A DNA stretch of 64,000 nucleotides from Actinernus sp. WN-2022 (GCA_030867875.1 JAOWCC010000906.1:35583-99582), one strand, 5' to 3'; counted from the first letter of the stretch, positions 43,826 through 56,924 are shown. Numbers and translations: made by a program. The notes: a model not told the origin generated them from the letters alone.

Positions 43826-45435
43826 GTAGGGACCTCTAAGACCCCTAAGATGCCCAAAATTCGAAAAAAGCAGAATTTTAGCAACATTAGGGATTACACT
43901 CAATCTGAGTGTCTTTGTGAACTTACATCCAATCCATGGCCCTTGTTTGGTGTTTTCTTTCAGCCTGATCACTCTTGAATGCCCCGACACTCCAACGGCC
44001 ACGAACTTCACATGCATCATCGTATTTTTGCTTGAAAGCTTTCGCGTTGCAAAACATTTCCACGAATAAAAACCACTTATAGAAAAACGGCTATCACCAA
44101 GTGAAGTGCACTAGTTATTATTTTCTTGGAGAGATCCAAGTTTCACCTCAGAACGACAGCAAATAATACCTTTATATCGCTTATCGCTCTTTTGGTTAGA
44201 TTGGACACAGGGAACCCAACCACAATATTTCTGACCACAAGGCATAGGAAACACAATTTTCTGGAAAAGTCAACAACAAGGTTATTTGTTTGTTTGTTCA
44301 TTTTGGATTTAAAAAGGTTTTTGTCACAAACGCATAACAGTAACGACTAAGGCCCCGTCCATGCTAAGCCGGTTAAGTTTGAAAACTTTTTTTTATCCGG
44401 GTTTGGCCTTCCGGCCGGCCATTCACACTAAGCCGGCAATTTCGGCATCAAAAACGGAACTTTTCGAAAACGCTGACGTCATGATGATCACGTGAGCTCT
44501 GGCTCAACCCCGGTTAGAAGCCCACCTGTCTGCTAACTATTGGTTGGTAAAATAAAGCGAAAACATTTTTCATAAAATCATTTCCTCTGAATCCCAAATA
44601 CTTTTTCCTGCCTGTTATAAGCACTCCTAGATATAAGCCCCCCCGGTTATAAGCCCACCAAAAAACCCTTACGAATGAGTATAAGCCCAGGGTTTATAAC
44701 CGGGATTTTACGGTATCTGCGCATGCTCAATCCGGCCAAATTAGCGTTTTCGGATCGTTTTTGCGTTTTAGTGTGGACGGCAAAAACGATTAGATAATGG
44801 AAGTGTGGACGGAAAACGTTTTCAAAATGGATAACAAAGTTGCGGTTTCAAATTTAACCGGCTTAGTGTGAACGGGGCCTTAGTCGTTACTGTTATTGTT
44901 ATGCGTTTGTGACCAAAAAATAACACTTCCTTTTTAAATCCAATATGAACAAACAAACAAAGTAAATAAACAAACAAATAAATCAATAAATAGCCTTGTT
45001 ATAGACTTTTCCAGAAAATTGGGTTTCCTGTACCTTGAGCTCAGAAATATTGTGGTTGGGTTCCCTGTGTGCAACAATCCAAAATGGTGGACGATAAGCG
45101 ATATAAAGTATGATTTGCTGTCGTTTTGAGGTGAAACTTGGATCTCTCTAAAAAAAGAATAACTATTCCACTTCACTTGGTGATAGCCGTTTTTCTACGT
45201 GGTTTTTATATCTGGAAATGTTTTGCAACGCAAACGTTTTCAAGCAAAATGTGGAGTTCGTGGGCCGTTGCAGTATCGGCGGGGATTCAAGAGTGATCGG
45301 GCTGAAAGAAAACACCAAACAAGGGCCATGGATTTGATGTAAGATCACAAAGAAACTCAAATCTAGTGTAATCCCTAATGTTGCTGAAATTCTGCTTTTT
45401 TCGAATTTTGGGCAGCTTAGGGATCTTAGGGGTCT
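43826..45435. repeat. 1.6 kb palindrome, copy B
   Basis: Homologue of 6668-8275 with the AAGGCCCC MITE at 44349-44881. Here the arms meet the MITE even more cleanly (gactAAGG on the left, CCTTagtc on the right). B also has a 25-base deletion just outside (near 43722). Confidence 0.85.
44349..44881. mobile_element. hAT-like MITE, copy B
   Basis: Homologue of 7181-7713 with the same termini and the same 'tataagccc' cluster. Confidence 0.7.
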
Positions 45436-45639
45436 TTTCCGAACACCCGAAAAAGTAAGTGGGCTTCCTGTGGTGAGAACAACCATAAAAATACTTTTTG
45501 GAGCAAAACTTCATTTAAGGGCCATGTTCCCCTGATGTTGTAAAATTTTGAGGAAAAAACAAAAACGTGTCACTACCACTTTAATGATATATTACAATTA
45601 GGTGAAAAGAGAAAATATAACAATAAACGAGGCAATACT

Positions 45640-45793
45640 TAATAAATATAAGTACATTGGATGAAAATAGCATGGAAGTGCACAGAGGCTGAAATAGCCT
45701 GTTGGCTTTCGTGTCAACCTCTGCTGATCTTGTGAAAAACATTACAGTATATACTTAGCACATTAATGACAAACACTATCTAGATGAACATAG
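45640..45793. repeat. Dispersed repeat family, copy B homologue
   Basis: Counterpart of 8474-8626. Confidence 0.6.
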
Positions 45794-45799
45794 TTAAAG

Positions 45800-48469
45800 T
45801 GCCTATGAACCTTACTTTTCTATTTTAGATATCAATTCTACATCAAGTGAATAGTAGAATGGTACAATATATATTGCTTTGAATGCTGTGCCGCTGAGTT
45901 AAGGAGGTTTTAATATCCAAAATGCTAATTACATGACGTCAGGGGAGGCATCAATTATTATCCTTTTTTTTTTGTTACAATTAAACAAATATTTCAAATA
46001 ATCAGTGTTAAACCCATAGTTGAAATAAAATGTTAGAAATATGTTTTCCTATATCAGTAGAAACGCCCATTCACAACCACTAAGAAGTGATTGCATATAC
46101 CTCCCCTGAAAGCACCATGGACTCGGACACAGGGTCTTTAAGTAATAGTTGATCAGCATGAACAACAAAAATATTGTTAGAAAATTTTGCTTTAAGTTCT
46201 AAAGTTTCAATCAAAAAATAATAATTTTGGGGTTATATGCACTTTAAAGTGCCTACAAATCGACAGTTAAGTTGATCTCATTTGAAAAAACCTTACGAAA
46301 TGAGAAAGGGTTACGTTTTCCGTTTGACAATATCTTATCTCGTTGCAGAGATGTTTTTGCAACATGCAAAAGAAGATTAACTGTGACGTCATTTGATGGA
46401 CACAGCCTGGAGAAAAATCACAAAACGACTATCTCTGCAAATATTGGGTAAAAACAAATGAAACGTTGCACGTGTGATACTAAGGAAAGTACGCATCAAC
46501 TGCGCTAATTATGACGTTGCCATGGAAACTCTTGGCACCAGGCTCCTTTTCACCTTGAGAATAAAATTACAATCCTTGAGTCTATTATAGAAAATTTGCT
46601 TTAAAAGGGTTCTCAAACGAGATCAACTTAAATGTTCGGTTCGTTGTCACTTTAATAAGAAATACTTGCTGAAACTCGTGATATTTCGATAATTTACCCT
46701 TCCTATTGTTTATATGGCTTTTATGCCTTCTCATAACTGTTCAAGTTGGCTGGTGCTGGGCTATGAATTCTGAGCTCTGTTTGCGAGGCATGATAAAACA
46801 GACCAGTTTACGGGATTAATAATAATAATAATCCACTATGATGTTCCAATAAACAATGAAATAATATCTGTCATAAAGGCCTTGCAATTTAAAGGTGAGG
46901 GCCAGAAAAACGCGAAATATAATGTATAGAGACTATAAATTTGGCAGGTCACGGGGAGGAGGCGGGCAAGTAAGTGAAAAATTGTGGCTAAACTCGATGC
47001 TCATTCAGCAAGTCTCACCAGTCACCCGACTGAGAGAAACCTGCACTCTTCTACGTGACGTCACGCCTCATGTCCAAATATGTAAGGTATAATTAATGGC
47101 TTAGTTTACGATCATTGCAAAACCTTTTTGGAAACACGCTAATGTATAAGCTGCACCACCAACTTCCAGGCAAATATTTGTTTCTTTCTTTATCGTATTA
47201 TTGCATCTCGTTTTCGGCACTTGTAATGGCCATCATTGTCACAGAATTGTAGGTGCAGGACGGCTAATATAATAAAATGCCAGAGCCAGAAAATGCAACA
47301 AAATGCATTTCCCAGAACCTAAAATTCAGAAACAAAAGGGTAGCAGCAACCTCCCTAAGATAACTGGCTCATCAAAACTAGGAAATTCCAGTTATTGGCC
47401 ACCTGTTAGAATATATACTGAGAGCCCTGTTTGAGCACACTGACATTTTTGAAAATAAACTGTGAAATCATTACTCAGGAAAGTATATTCTTGTAACAGT
47501 CTTTTGTAACTTTTATTTTGTGGGGAGGCCACACATTTCTGGTCTCATATTTAAAGTGCTTCTAACCCTTCTTGACATTTTCTACGTATACCTATGAACC
47601 TTTGAAAGGTTTCGAGTACTTTTGCGAAGACATTTTTGGTTTACAAAGAATACTCTATTTTCTACGCTTGTTTGAAATGGTGAAAAATTGACCTTTCCTC
47701 ACCCATGACCGCGTTAGGAAAAGCCGGGTAGACGTCATCTCATTAATTCGACTTTGCAATAATTTGAATAAATTGTCTAAAATGACTTTTTTCTTTACTA
47801 ACAACTCACAAAATCAATTGTGTATCAGAACATGCAGACCTTAAAACTTTAGAGGAACTGATGACTATAAGACTTCCTGATCCTGTGATTACAAAATCAC
47901 CAACAATTGCATTGGAATATTAAGATAGGAGTATTTGGAAACAACATACAAGACAAAAACTCTGCACCTAAATTAACGGCTCTTGTAAACAGTCGATGTT
48001 ATTCGAGTTTTTGAAGTCGGTCAAAGACGAGTTTTCCGTTCAGTTTTTCGTAACAATTACGGAAGCACGTTGGTCGAGGTTTTTTTTTCAGATGTCGGAT
48101 ATATTTTGAGTTGAAATACTACACGGAGTTATTATTTAGAATTCGCACGGTGCCTCAATTTATTTATGTCTCGACACGTCGCCTGATCCGAGCGGCTGAA
48201 ATTTAACCGCGATGTTCTCTAAAACAGACATATTTTAGAGTATCAAGCAATACAGCCCAAATAGCTAATAGGAAAATAAACCGTGTAAATAATTTATTTT
48301 AAGGCTATATGCTGGAAATGCGATACGGGCAATTGAGCATGCATAAATGTTCACAAATTACTCGAAACACAATTAACGAACTAAATTCACTGTCTCCCGA
48401 TTCTTGAGAGTGAGTAGCGGCTTGTACACAGGCTAGTTACCAGACTCATTGAATCACTTTCCACACTTC
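45800..48469. other. Noncoding stretch, copy B
   Basis: Counterpart of 8630-11296, including a solo TTAA-family terminus at 46111-46147. No added elements were seen. One small insertion is near 47586. Confidence 0.4.
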
Positions 48470-49045
<576 letters not shown>

Positions 49046-49204
49046 CTACAGCAAAGAACAGATTATTATTATCAAACTCATTAATAATGCCGCATCATGG
49101 AAAAACAAAGGCAATCAATTTGCGATAAGTAATCCGTAAATTCGGCCGAAATAGGTCGTATCGCCAAAATAAATGAAAAACACGAATCTATACATCTAAT
49201 ACTG

Positions 49205-49382
49205 GTATGTAATCAACTAAAGTCGATTGAGGTATGCTAACCGCCGTGGAACGTGAGTAGCAGCTGACGTTTCGAGCGCTAGCCCTTTTGCTCTGACGAA
49301 GGGCTAGCGCTCGAAACGTCAGCTGCTACTCACTTTCCACGGCGGTTAGCATACCTCAATCGACTTAGTTGATTACATACCA
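49205..49382. repeat. Perfect-arm foldback, copy B
   Basis: Homologue of 12534-12713. The arms are still matched to each other despite the divergence between the copies. Confidence 0.9.
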
Positions 49383-49384
49383 GT

Positions 49385-51142
49385 GTTTATCTTCCCCGCC
49401 GACGCAGACCTAAAGTAGTTTTTACAGGAACTAGTTGCCTATCATATATACATCTAATATCCTATACAAAATTCGTATCCGTGCTTTTGTTAAGAAGCAA
49501 TTATAATCAAAACATGGTAATGATATGATAATCAGTTATAATCAGTTTATAAGGAATGAAATAAGAAAGTGCAGTTGACCTTATTATGAATAATTATCGG
49601 AAAAGAATGATTTTGAGAATCAACGATTCCCACAGGTAAGGATTACAATTATGGCTAACACCAAGTTGGAATGCTTATAGTTACCCTTAGGTTGCCATTG
49701 TTGTACAGTACAGAAACTTGTATTCAAAATATATTTAAGTAAAAATGGTTTAATTATGATATTTGTTGTTATAGTTAGTTGGCCAATCAGAACGTTAGTC
49801 CTTCTCACATGTTACGTTAAAAAAGGGCATGGCCCGTAACAAATGATTGCGACTTACAAGCAACAAAAGCATAGCATTAGTAAGTTTTAAAATATCATAC
49901 TTTAAGCGACAGTGGCCAGTTTTGAGGCTCGACGTTGTAATTTATTTATTGTTCTTGACCTGCTGTAAGTGCCCACGGTGTGTGGTCAAAAAGCTGTGGA
50001 AGCGAAATAAGTGTTAATACCTCAGCAACCGGGTGAAGCACTGGCACATGTAATGTAACATGACAACTGGATAGTGTTTTTTTCCACAATTTAATATTTT
50101 ATTCAAATAACAAAGTTAAGCTGGACCACATGCAACCTGGCTTAAGGCCTCCATGGTGGAGAATACGCATCCAGTTACGGCAATCCGCGGGTACATACTT
50201 TTAATAGGCCTTATGCAGGAAACACCGAGTCACGTGCTGATAAAATACTTCGTTAACGAATGAATTGAGCAGATGATCCCCATGGAAAAGGCGTTGCCGT
50301 GGATGCTGGAAACGCTGTTTTAGAAAGATCGAAAATCGCTTGGAGGTAGAAAATAGCATTTACAAACAGGTTTTGCTAATAACACTACCGATACAAGTGC
50401 ATTTAAATATATGATTTAAGAGTATTTTTGTCCTCCAGTACAACCATGTGATTGCATTCCTGCAAAAGGCCCATTATCTCGTTCGCTTTGAACTGCCTTG
50501 CTGTGTTCATAGACACAATCTTGATTTCACAGTTGCTGAAACTGTTTTGAATTCCCCACTTTAGCAACGATAAGGGGGATGGGTTCTCCCTTCATGTAGG
50601 CAGACATGAATTACTACCAAATTGTATTGTGTTCTATTGTATTGTGTATTTCGTTCTATTGTTTTGTATTGTGTTAATTCTGTATTTTGATAGCAATTCA
50701 TGTGTTGCTTACATTATGGGACCACCAGGGGATTGGCCGAGTTCGGTTTCGCAAAGGTGTTTCGGATCGTTACTGGGGACAGCCAATAGACTAGTTTACG
50801 TTCATGCGTAGCTGTACAAATCGTTTGTCTATTTGGCGGGTCAGCGGATGTTAGACAATGGTGGCCCGCCAGTTGAAACAGGACTTGAACTGCGCATGAG
50901 CAGTAAACTGATCTACTGCGATTTTTGCCACGTTTCTTTGTATTCTTCAATTAACTATCCCCAGTAACGATCCCAAACTCCTACTCGTTTCTAAAGTAAT
51001 TAACATGATCTCACTATAAGATTTCACACCCGCAAAGATATCACCGTTACATTACTCGCTTTTAAACACTCTTAGTAAGATTCTGTTTTTAAAACCAAAT
51101 ATATGCTCTCAGCATGCCGTGAGAAACACTCTTTCGGATACC
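49385..51142. other. Noncoding stretch, copy B
   Basis: Counterpart of 12714-14630, without the Mutator-like MITE. No gene was recognised. Confidence 0.4.
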
Positions 51143-51146
51143 TTAA

Positions 51147-51435
51147 AGGGGCTATGTCATGGTACTGCGCATGTATCGCGTAATCGCTCGTTTAGTGGCT
51201 GTTAATTGGATACAAACAGTTAAACTTCCCTCCCTCAATGCTTGATTGAAAGGATTTTCAATATTTTCCCTGGAGACTGTTTATATACACTGTTTGTTAG
51301 TCATTTTTGCATATTTGCTTTCATTTTAAGCATCCCACATGGCCGAGAGGTTCCTTAGTTCATATCAAAATCGGTGGAAATAGCTCTTTCCGGCCCGGAA
51401 AAACGAATGTAAAGTCTTACCGTGACACAGCCCCT
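51147..51435. mobile_element. B-only 289 bp TTAA-flanked MITE (piggyBac-like)
   Basis: The termini AGGGGCTATGTCAT and GTGACACAGCCCCT are inverted with two differences. TTAA flanks both sides (51143-51146, 51436-51439). Copy A holds the intact empty site ggataccTTAAcgaaat at about 14638-14654. No coding capacity. Confidence 0.92.
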
Positions 51436-51796
51436 TTAACGAAATATGAAACTGATGTGCATTGAGATATGATGAAATAAAACAGATAGACAGACAGATA
51501 GATAGAGACAGCAAAGTGCAAAAATTTTGACCTCCCGCACCTCAACTATATAACTATATCGGGTACATTATGGGTAGGAGTAAGTTCATTAAAATGCAAT
51601 TACAGCCGCGCGCGTTTCCAAATCATCATAGCGAAGACTTGTGTAGTTGATTTATAGTTCAATAATTTATCAAGAATACAACACATTTACTTGAACCAGG
51701 CAGGAAATCTTAAAGTAAAGTAAATGCACTCTATTTACTGTATCGGAAGTCATTGCCACATGACGCTCAGCCGGAAATGTGTAGTTCGTGCTTTAA

Positions 51797-53445
51797 GGTT
51801 ACCGTATACCTTCGCGGCATGTTTTCTTTAAAAAAAAATTTTTTAAATTCTTTTGAAATTGATGGATTGATCTTCGTGTTTCCGAAAAAATGTTTTTTAA
51901 ACATGCAAAAGTTTGCGAGATATTAGAAAAAAACGTAATTTGAAGGAAAGTAAATAAATCGCTTCGGCGTGATAAATCCCTCTGATCCCATTACGCGCCA
52001 CAGGCACCCCGCTGAATTTTTGCGGGAAACTACATCCGGAGCTTCAGACACACAGTGAGCCGTGACTCGTGAGTTCAGTGATTTTATAGCGTTTAATTTA
52101 CCGGTATATCGATCGTGGATATGTCCAGAAGAGAAAAGAATAATCCTTGGATAAAAAGTAAAAAAGAAGTCCGGCCCCAAGAAGGTTCAAGAGAATGAGC
52201 TCGAGAAGGAGCAAAGGAGTTTCAATACGGAGAAGAAAGTGATGCTCGCGGAAAGCGACAAAGGCTCGTGGTTCGAACAGCCTTCATGTTCGACGACTCC
52301 CACTTCGAGTTCTATTAGTACTGCTACAACTCCGACGGAAAGCTGCTCAGCTAGTAGGCTTAAACTTTTGCCAGGTACAAGAAAAGAGACGGAAGATTCA
52401 GAGAGTAGCAGCGAGTCCGCATCCGACTCCGATTCTAATGTCTTGGGTGACTCGCAGTTTCCAAACTGGGCCGTGGTCAATCCAGGAGTTCTAAATCGTG
52501 AACTTGAGCGAAGTTCAGCCGGTCGATTTTGGGGAACTGAAGGAATCATCGCAGCTAACATAGCAGGTTTAGGATCAACATCAACGTTCGGAGCACGAGG
52601 TTGCCTGCCACTCACTTTTCCCTTCGCTCTTGTTTGCGGCGTTGCCTTTCGACGCGATTTAGTTTTCGATATCTTTTCCCCTTTTGCGCATTATCTCTAG
52701 TTTTGGCCATAACACAACGCTCTTTTGAATATTTGTGACACGACACTAGTATGTATGTTTCTTATGCAATTTGAGCCACGTACTAATTTCCCGCGAATTT
52801 CTGGACTTGATTCATAAGCTCCGGGGATCCTTACATATAATTGGCTGGTTGGTTTAAGTGTTGACGTTTGCTTTGATGAGGTGTGATGTGTTTCCTAACT
52901 TTCAGAAGCCTAAAACGCCGATAGATTTTTATGCGTATTCACTGTGTTTGGGTGAATTTATAGGGTATGAAGACTTGTCAGATCTTGATGAAACTTGGCC
53001 TAGTGTTAGGGGAGCTACATATGAACCAAAGGGTGTGAGCGTTTAGCGATATTTTAATTATTTTTCTTATAAGAGTACTTGCCGTGATGAAACACAGAAA
53101 CTATTTCGATCGAAACTTTGAAGATGAATTGCATTTGAACAAAGTAAAATATTAAAAAACCCTCACACACTTTGATAGGCCATCATGTGCTGATTGACGT
53201 TATGCAGCGGAATCGTCCGTAGGCGCGAACGCGGAGGGACATAAATTCACTTCTGTGAGACTCGTCTTTTTTGTGTTTGTTGCCTTAGCATTTACTGAAA
53301 ATGTAATATTTGTGCAAAAAAAACATTTCAGCGCATTCTACATTATATAACCTTTCCAGTGATATATAGGTTTCTATACTTTCCTTTAAAATGATGCGCG
53401 TGCGATTTTATTTGCGAGAGACACCCGCGAAGGTATACGGTAACC
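51797..53445. mobile_element. Nested piggyBac-like element, 1649 bp
   Basis: The termini GGTTACCGTATACCTTCGCG and the exact inverse are flanked by TTAA on both sides (51793-51796, 53446-53449). It interrupts a Cys-rich reading frame. The interior has a serine-rich, low-complexity frame and a second short frame at 52858-53046. No intact transposase with the DDD core was found, so it is nonautonomous or internally deleted. The same terminus family appears at 58 and 34309. Confidence 0.85.
52122..52700 (+). pseudogene. Serine/acid-rich N-terminal-like fragment in the piggyBac-like element
   Basis: An ATG at 52122 opens a basic lead (SRREKKNNPWIKSKK). One frame shift later it continues as a 153-codon frame (52239-52700) rich in Ser, Thr, Asp and Glu (ETEDSESSSESASDSDSNVL). 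The minus strand is also open over 52187-52615. Low-complexity acidic N-termini are common in piggyBac transposases, but no conserved catalytic motif follows, so assignment is uncertain. Bases 52858-53046 hold a further 62-codon frame of unknown identity. Confidence 0.35.
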
Positions 53446-53983
53446 TTAACGTCACAAAATACATTTGCCTTAAATGCGAAATGCCCATTTGTAACAAGTG
53501 CTCAGTATTCGAAAGTAATAAAGACGCGCCTGGATGGACTGCCGGCAGAAGCGTTGGCTATTGTGAATGTTGCGATAGAGATCTCAAAAAAGGCGCGGGT
53601 CTACAAATGACTGAAGAGCAGAGAACCGGCGACTGTTGTTCCGACGAGAAAAACAGTTAAGAATAAGTTCAATTTATTTCTTTTGCTGTTAATAGTCGCA
53701 TTTTCCTCGAGAAGAAATATTTTCCAATTAATTATCACAAGCGCTCAAAGCAAAATTTGCACGGAAGAATTTACGGAATGTTTTTGGTCCACTAGTTTGA
53801 TAAATGACCGTTTAATGCAAAAATGATAGCACTATTTATTTAACCTCTAAAATCGACAATGACTACTCCCTGTTTATTGTTATCGTCTTTGCAACAATAA
53901 ACCAAGGCAAGAAACATAAATATTAAAATCATTCGTTTTTTAAATAATTGTGAAACTTTCTATTATGTTTCAGTTCAATACAA

Positions 53984-55239
53984 ATGGAAAAGGAAATTGA
54001 CAGCGACGAAATTGAGTCCCACGAAGTAGATAGTTTTAGCGCACCACCCAAAAAGAAAAAGAGTAAATGGAACCAAGATCTGGTTGACATAATCATCACC
54101 AATGAATACTACAAAAGAAAACTGATCTTCGTGAACACAAAAAATCAACAAAACGGTGAAGTTTACCAGAAAGTGCTAAACGAATTGATGAACAGAGCAT
54201 TGAGGAGGGGGATGATGTCCCTTTCACTGTCACCCAGCTGCGCTCCAAATTCAAGAAGTGCGTAGGTAAGTGAAAAAAGGTGCACTCACTATTAAGACTG
54301 CAACTGGAGTGAAATGCTTCCAAGAAAATAAGGAGTATGGAGCGTGGTTTGACCGACATCTATTGAGCTTCCTTCATACATTCAGAAACCTACCCGTGTA
54401 ACGCGATCGTGTCACCCTAAGCGCTTTATTTATATGGGTAGTTCTAGCAATACTTATAAATATAGCTTTTTCACAAGAACCATAAAGGATTGGAACTTGC
54501 TTCCGGACTATGTCATCGAGATGCAGACACTCAGTGCATTTAAGTCTGCACTACTTGAATTACGTGTCTAGCAAACCGCCAATGTTTTGTTCATATTTAG
54601 TTTAATTTCGTTTGTTTTGTTCTTCGTAATTTATTTTATATATTCGCAGTGATGCGCATTAGCTCTGCGAATTATGATATATAAATAAATAAATAAATTG
54701 GTTAAGACCCGAGATTCGTGCCAGCCTGATTTGGCAACAGAGCCTTCGGCCAACTTCACTAACGGTAACGATGAGGATGATGATGTGTCTGACACAACAA
54801 ATGAAGTACCTACAAAGAAGCTGTTTGTCCCGATTAAGGCAGCAGCACCCAAAAATAAGAAAAAAAAACGGCTGTAGAGAATGACACTAGCAAAGATGTG
54901 CTCACGTTCCTGAAAGAGGATATCGAGAAATCTCGAGCACATGAGCTAAAATTATTCCAATTAATGTTTCAAGATAGGCTCCAGCCATCCTTCGATCCGC
55001 ACCAAGGGTACAGCCCATATGTGCCTACACTTCCAGGCACTAGCGTCGGCATGCCAAGTTACATGTATGGTGGGCAGTCAACATTAAGATCCGTGCCTGA
55101 ACATTACATATTTTATCCTTCAACATCTACAGCCACAACCACATCACATCCCATGTCTGCACCCTCAAATTATGGCTCTTACCAGGCTCCAGCAAATGAT
55201 AGCTGTGATGATAAAGATGTCGTTTACCATGATCTATAA
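53984..55239 (+). pseudogene. SANT/Myb-like DNA-binding protein of the Harbinger element
   Basis: The first part (ATG 53984) has a basic nuclear-localisation-like run (PPKKKKSKW), then a trihelix/SANT-like region: WNQDLVDIIITNEYYKRKL, NTKNQQNGEVYQKVLNELM. Near 54200 the phase changes by one base, and EEGDDVPFTVTQLRSKFKK follows in the other frame. A further segment, GALTIKTATGVKCFQENKEY, GAWFDRHL, ends where a LINE tail is inserted. After the LINE, VKTRDSCQPDLATEPS and a Lys-rich stretch continue. A final frame (54898-55239) holds a helix-like LTFLKEDIEKSRAHELKLFQ and a Ser/Pro/Tyr-rich tail. In Harbinger elements the SANT-like partner helps carry the transposase to the nucleus and the element ends. 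Frame shifts and the LINE make this copy a pseudogene. Confidence 0.7.
54368..54700 (+). mobile_element. 5'-truncated LINE 3' end (CR1/L2/jockey-like)
   Basis: A frame reading PSYIQKPTRVTRSCHPKRF, then YSFFTRTIKDWNLLPDYVI and LSAFKSALLELRV, ends at a TAG (54571). It matches the extreme C-terminus of reverse transcriptases of non-LTR elements (the FxxRTIxxWNxLP box). After it come about 100 bases of 3' UTR and a (TAAA)n tail, at about 54683-54700. Such microsatellite tails are typical of CR1/L2-type LINEs. It splits the SANT-like gene. Confidence 0.8.
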
Positions 55240-55293
55240 CGTAATGATAGTTATCAAGCACTGTCATTTGATCATTTCTTTCTTCGATCATTC

Positions 55294-55444
55294 TAAAAGT
55301 CGATTGAATGCTATCCACCGTAAAATGCGAGTAGGAGCTGATGTTTTGAGCGTTAGCCTTTCGTCAGAGCTCCGACGAAGGGCTAATGCTCGAAACGTCA
55401 GCTGCTGCTCGCTTTGTACGGCGGTAAGTACACAATCAACTTTT
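55294..55444. repeat. Foldback repeat, diverged third copy
   Basis: The arms agtcgattgaatgctatcca, gagctgatgttttgagcgtt and aatgctcgaaacgtcagctg, gcggtaagtacacaatcaac show the 12534 family core. The arm-to-arm match is weaker than in the two zinc-finger-linked copies. It lies between the two Harbinger genes. Confidence 0.75.
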
Positions 55445-55785
55445 AGTTTATTCAACCCATGTTTTCGTCCCAGACGACGCCAACCAACACTAGTTTTACA
55501 GATACTATGGATCCACAGTATTTACAACATAATACCAAGCATTAATTAGTTTACGGGAACTTTAATTACGTTACTTAAGGAAGTTTTGTTTGTACATAAC
55601 AAAAATAAAGAAGTACTAGCAACGTGCTTGAAATTTATTGCGTGTGTTATTAGTTTAATATTGTCCCAAACATTATTGGGCGGGGTTGCACACCCCTTAT
55701 CCCTCCGAGGGTTATGTTGGGCTTTTGTTTTAGACAACAAGTCAGTTAATGGACACCAGCTCCTTGTTTTTCCAACCAGAGTTTA

Positions 55786-56832
55786 TCAGTAATCTCTTGT
55801 GAGGCGGGCCCTAGCATCTGTATCAGAGATCTTTTCACAAGCTCTCATATGGAGAAGTTCCCTTATTGTAGCCTGTTCGGGCGTAAGATTGGCGTTCGTG
55901 TATGGCTTCATTAACCAGGTTTGTAAAGGAAAGGCGGCATAGCCAAGTATCAGGGGTGGCACACGTACCCCACCCACTTCCTTGCCAATGTTAGGGAGAT
56001 AGCCCTTGTTTGTAATTTGACTCCAGAGATCAGTGGACTGGAATATCACTGATTCGTGCGAGTTTCCGGGAAAACCACAGCTACCCCAAACAAATCGATA
56101 TTTAGAATCTACCATACCCATCAATACTATTGAAAAACAAATCTTAAAATTGTGATATTCTTTGCATGACTCAAGTCCACCAGGGGGGCATTTGATTGAA
56201 ATGTGACATCCATCAACTGCTGCCCAACAGCACGGAAATTGCCACACCTCCTCCATATCCAGGATTTTACTTCTAAACTCTTCTTCTGACATGGGCATGT
56301 GTTTCATAACCGCATCTTGCCACAAGCACTGGACGACTGCGCTTGACACCTCGCTCACGATGTATCCGACAGTCCTCTCTCCGATCCCTGCCATCTCCGC
56401 TATAGTATAGTAGTAATCACCTCTTCCTAGTCGATATAAGCAAATAGCTAATCTGAATTCCGGTGAGATTGGGTCTTCAGTGATCGTGTCTTTCTCAATA
56501 ACGTTACGAATTCGGCCGAGTAGAAACGAAAACGTCGACCTTAACACTCTGAACGTAGCTTTGAAACGCTTCTCGGAGTAAGTAGACCATACGAAGTCAA
56601 ACCATCCAGAATGTCGTTGAAAACGGCGGCATGATCGACTATTATAAACAGAAGTTTCATTGTGTGAAACCGCTAGAAGCACGGTTAATAACGCCACTTG
56701 CATTAACAATCTTCGTCTCGTATACACGGCACCGAGTGCTGTGAATAACGCCATTCTTCTGTTTCTGTTTTGGACAATCATTTTCCACAGAAAGGCCCTT
56801 TTTAGATTCGACCGAGCGCTGTATTTCGCCAT
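55786..56832 (-). pseudogene. HARBI1-like PIF/Harbinger transposase, C-terminally truncated
   Basis: 348 residues from ATG 56832. Motifs in order: a helix-turn-helix-like region (LAICLYRLGRGDYYYTIAEM, GIGERTVGYIV, about residues 128-160); the first catalytic aspartate in CWAAVDGCHISIKCP (D207); and the second box GFPGNSHESVIFQS, where the usual HDS reads HES (E260). A later box, LILGYAAFPLQTWLMKPY, has the usual GD changed to GY (298). After NANLTPEQ at about 320 the protein leaves the family pattern, so the region that supplies the last acidic residue is absent. Intact relatives cut and paste the element at TWA sites with help from a SANT-like partner, which is encoded nearby on the opposite strand. 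Loss of the last third plus altered key residues argues for an inactive enzyme. Confidence 0.82.
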
Positions 56833-56924
56833 ATCACTAGCTCCTGGCGAAAAGTGAACTGTGCCAGGACACGTGTTAGTTCCCGTGATTTAATTAGGTG
56901 CAAGCTAGCGCATGAATTAAGATC

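Larger units (their letters stand above)
51743..53660 (+). pseudogene. Cys-rich zinc-binding-like frame split by a transposon
   Basis: The right part, in frame from 53450 to the stop at 53660, has three CxxC pairs: CLKC, CNKC and CECC, with APGWTAGRSVGYCECCDRD towards the end. The left part, 51743-51796, encodes a further CSSC in the same phase once the inserted element and one TTAA are discounted, giving four CxxC pairs. That fits a compact zinc-binding domain of two or more sites. It resembles in style the Cys-rich C-termini of several transposases, but I do not recognise the family. The insertion at a TTAA inside the frame proves the frame is older than the inserted element. Its relation to the SANT and transposase genes to the right is unknown. 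Confidence 0.45.

Noticed and set aside
52187..52615. 142-codon minus-strand frame in the piggyBac-like element
   Set aside because: It mirrors a Ser/Asp/Glu-rich plus-strand frame. Low complexity keeps both strands open. The plus strand has an upstream ATG and basic lead, so I preferred it, with low confidence.
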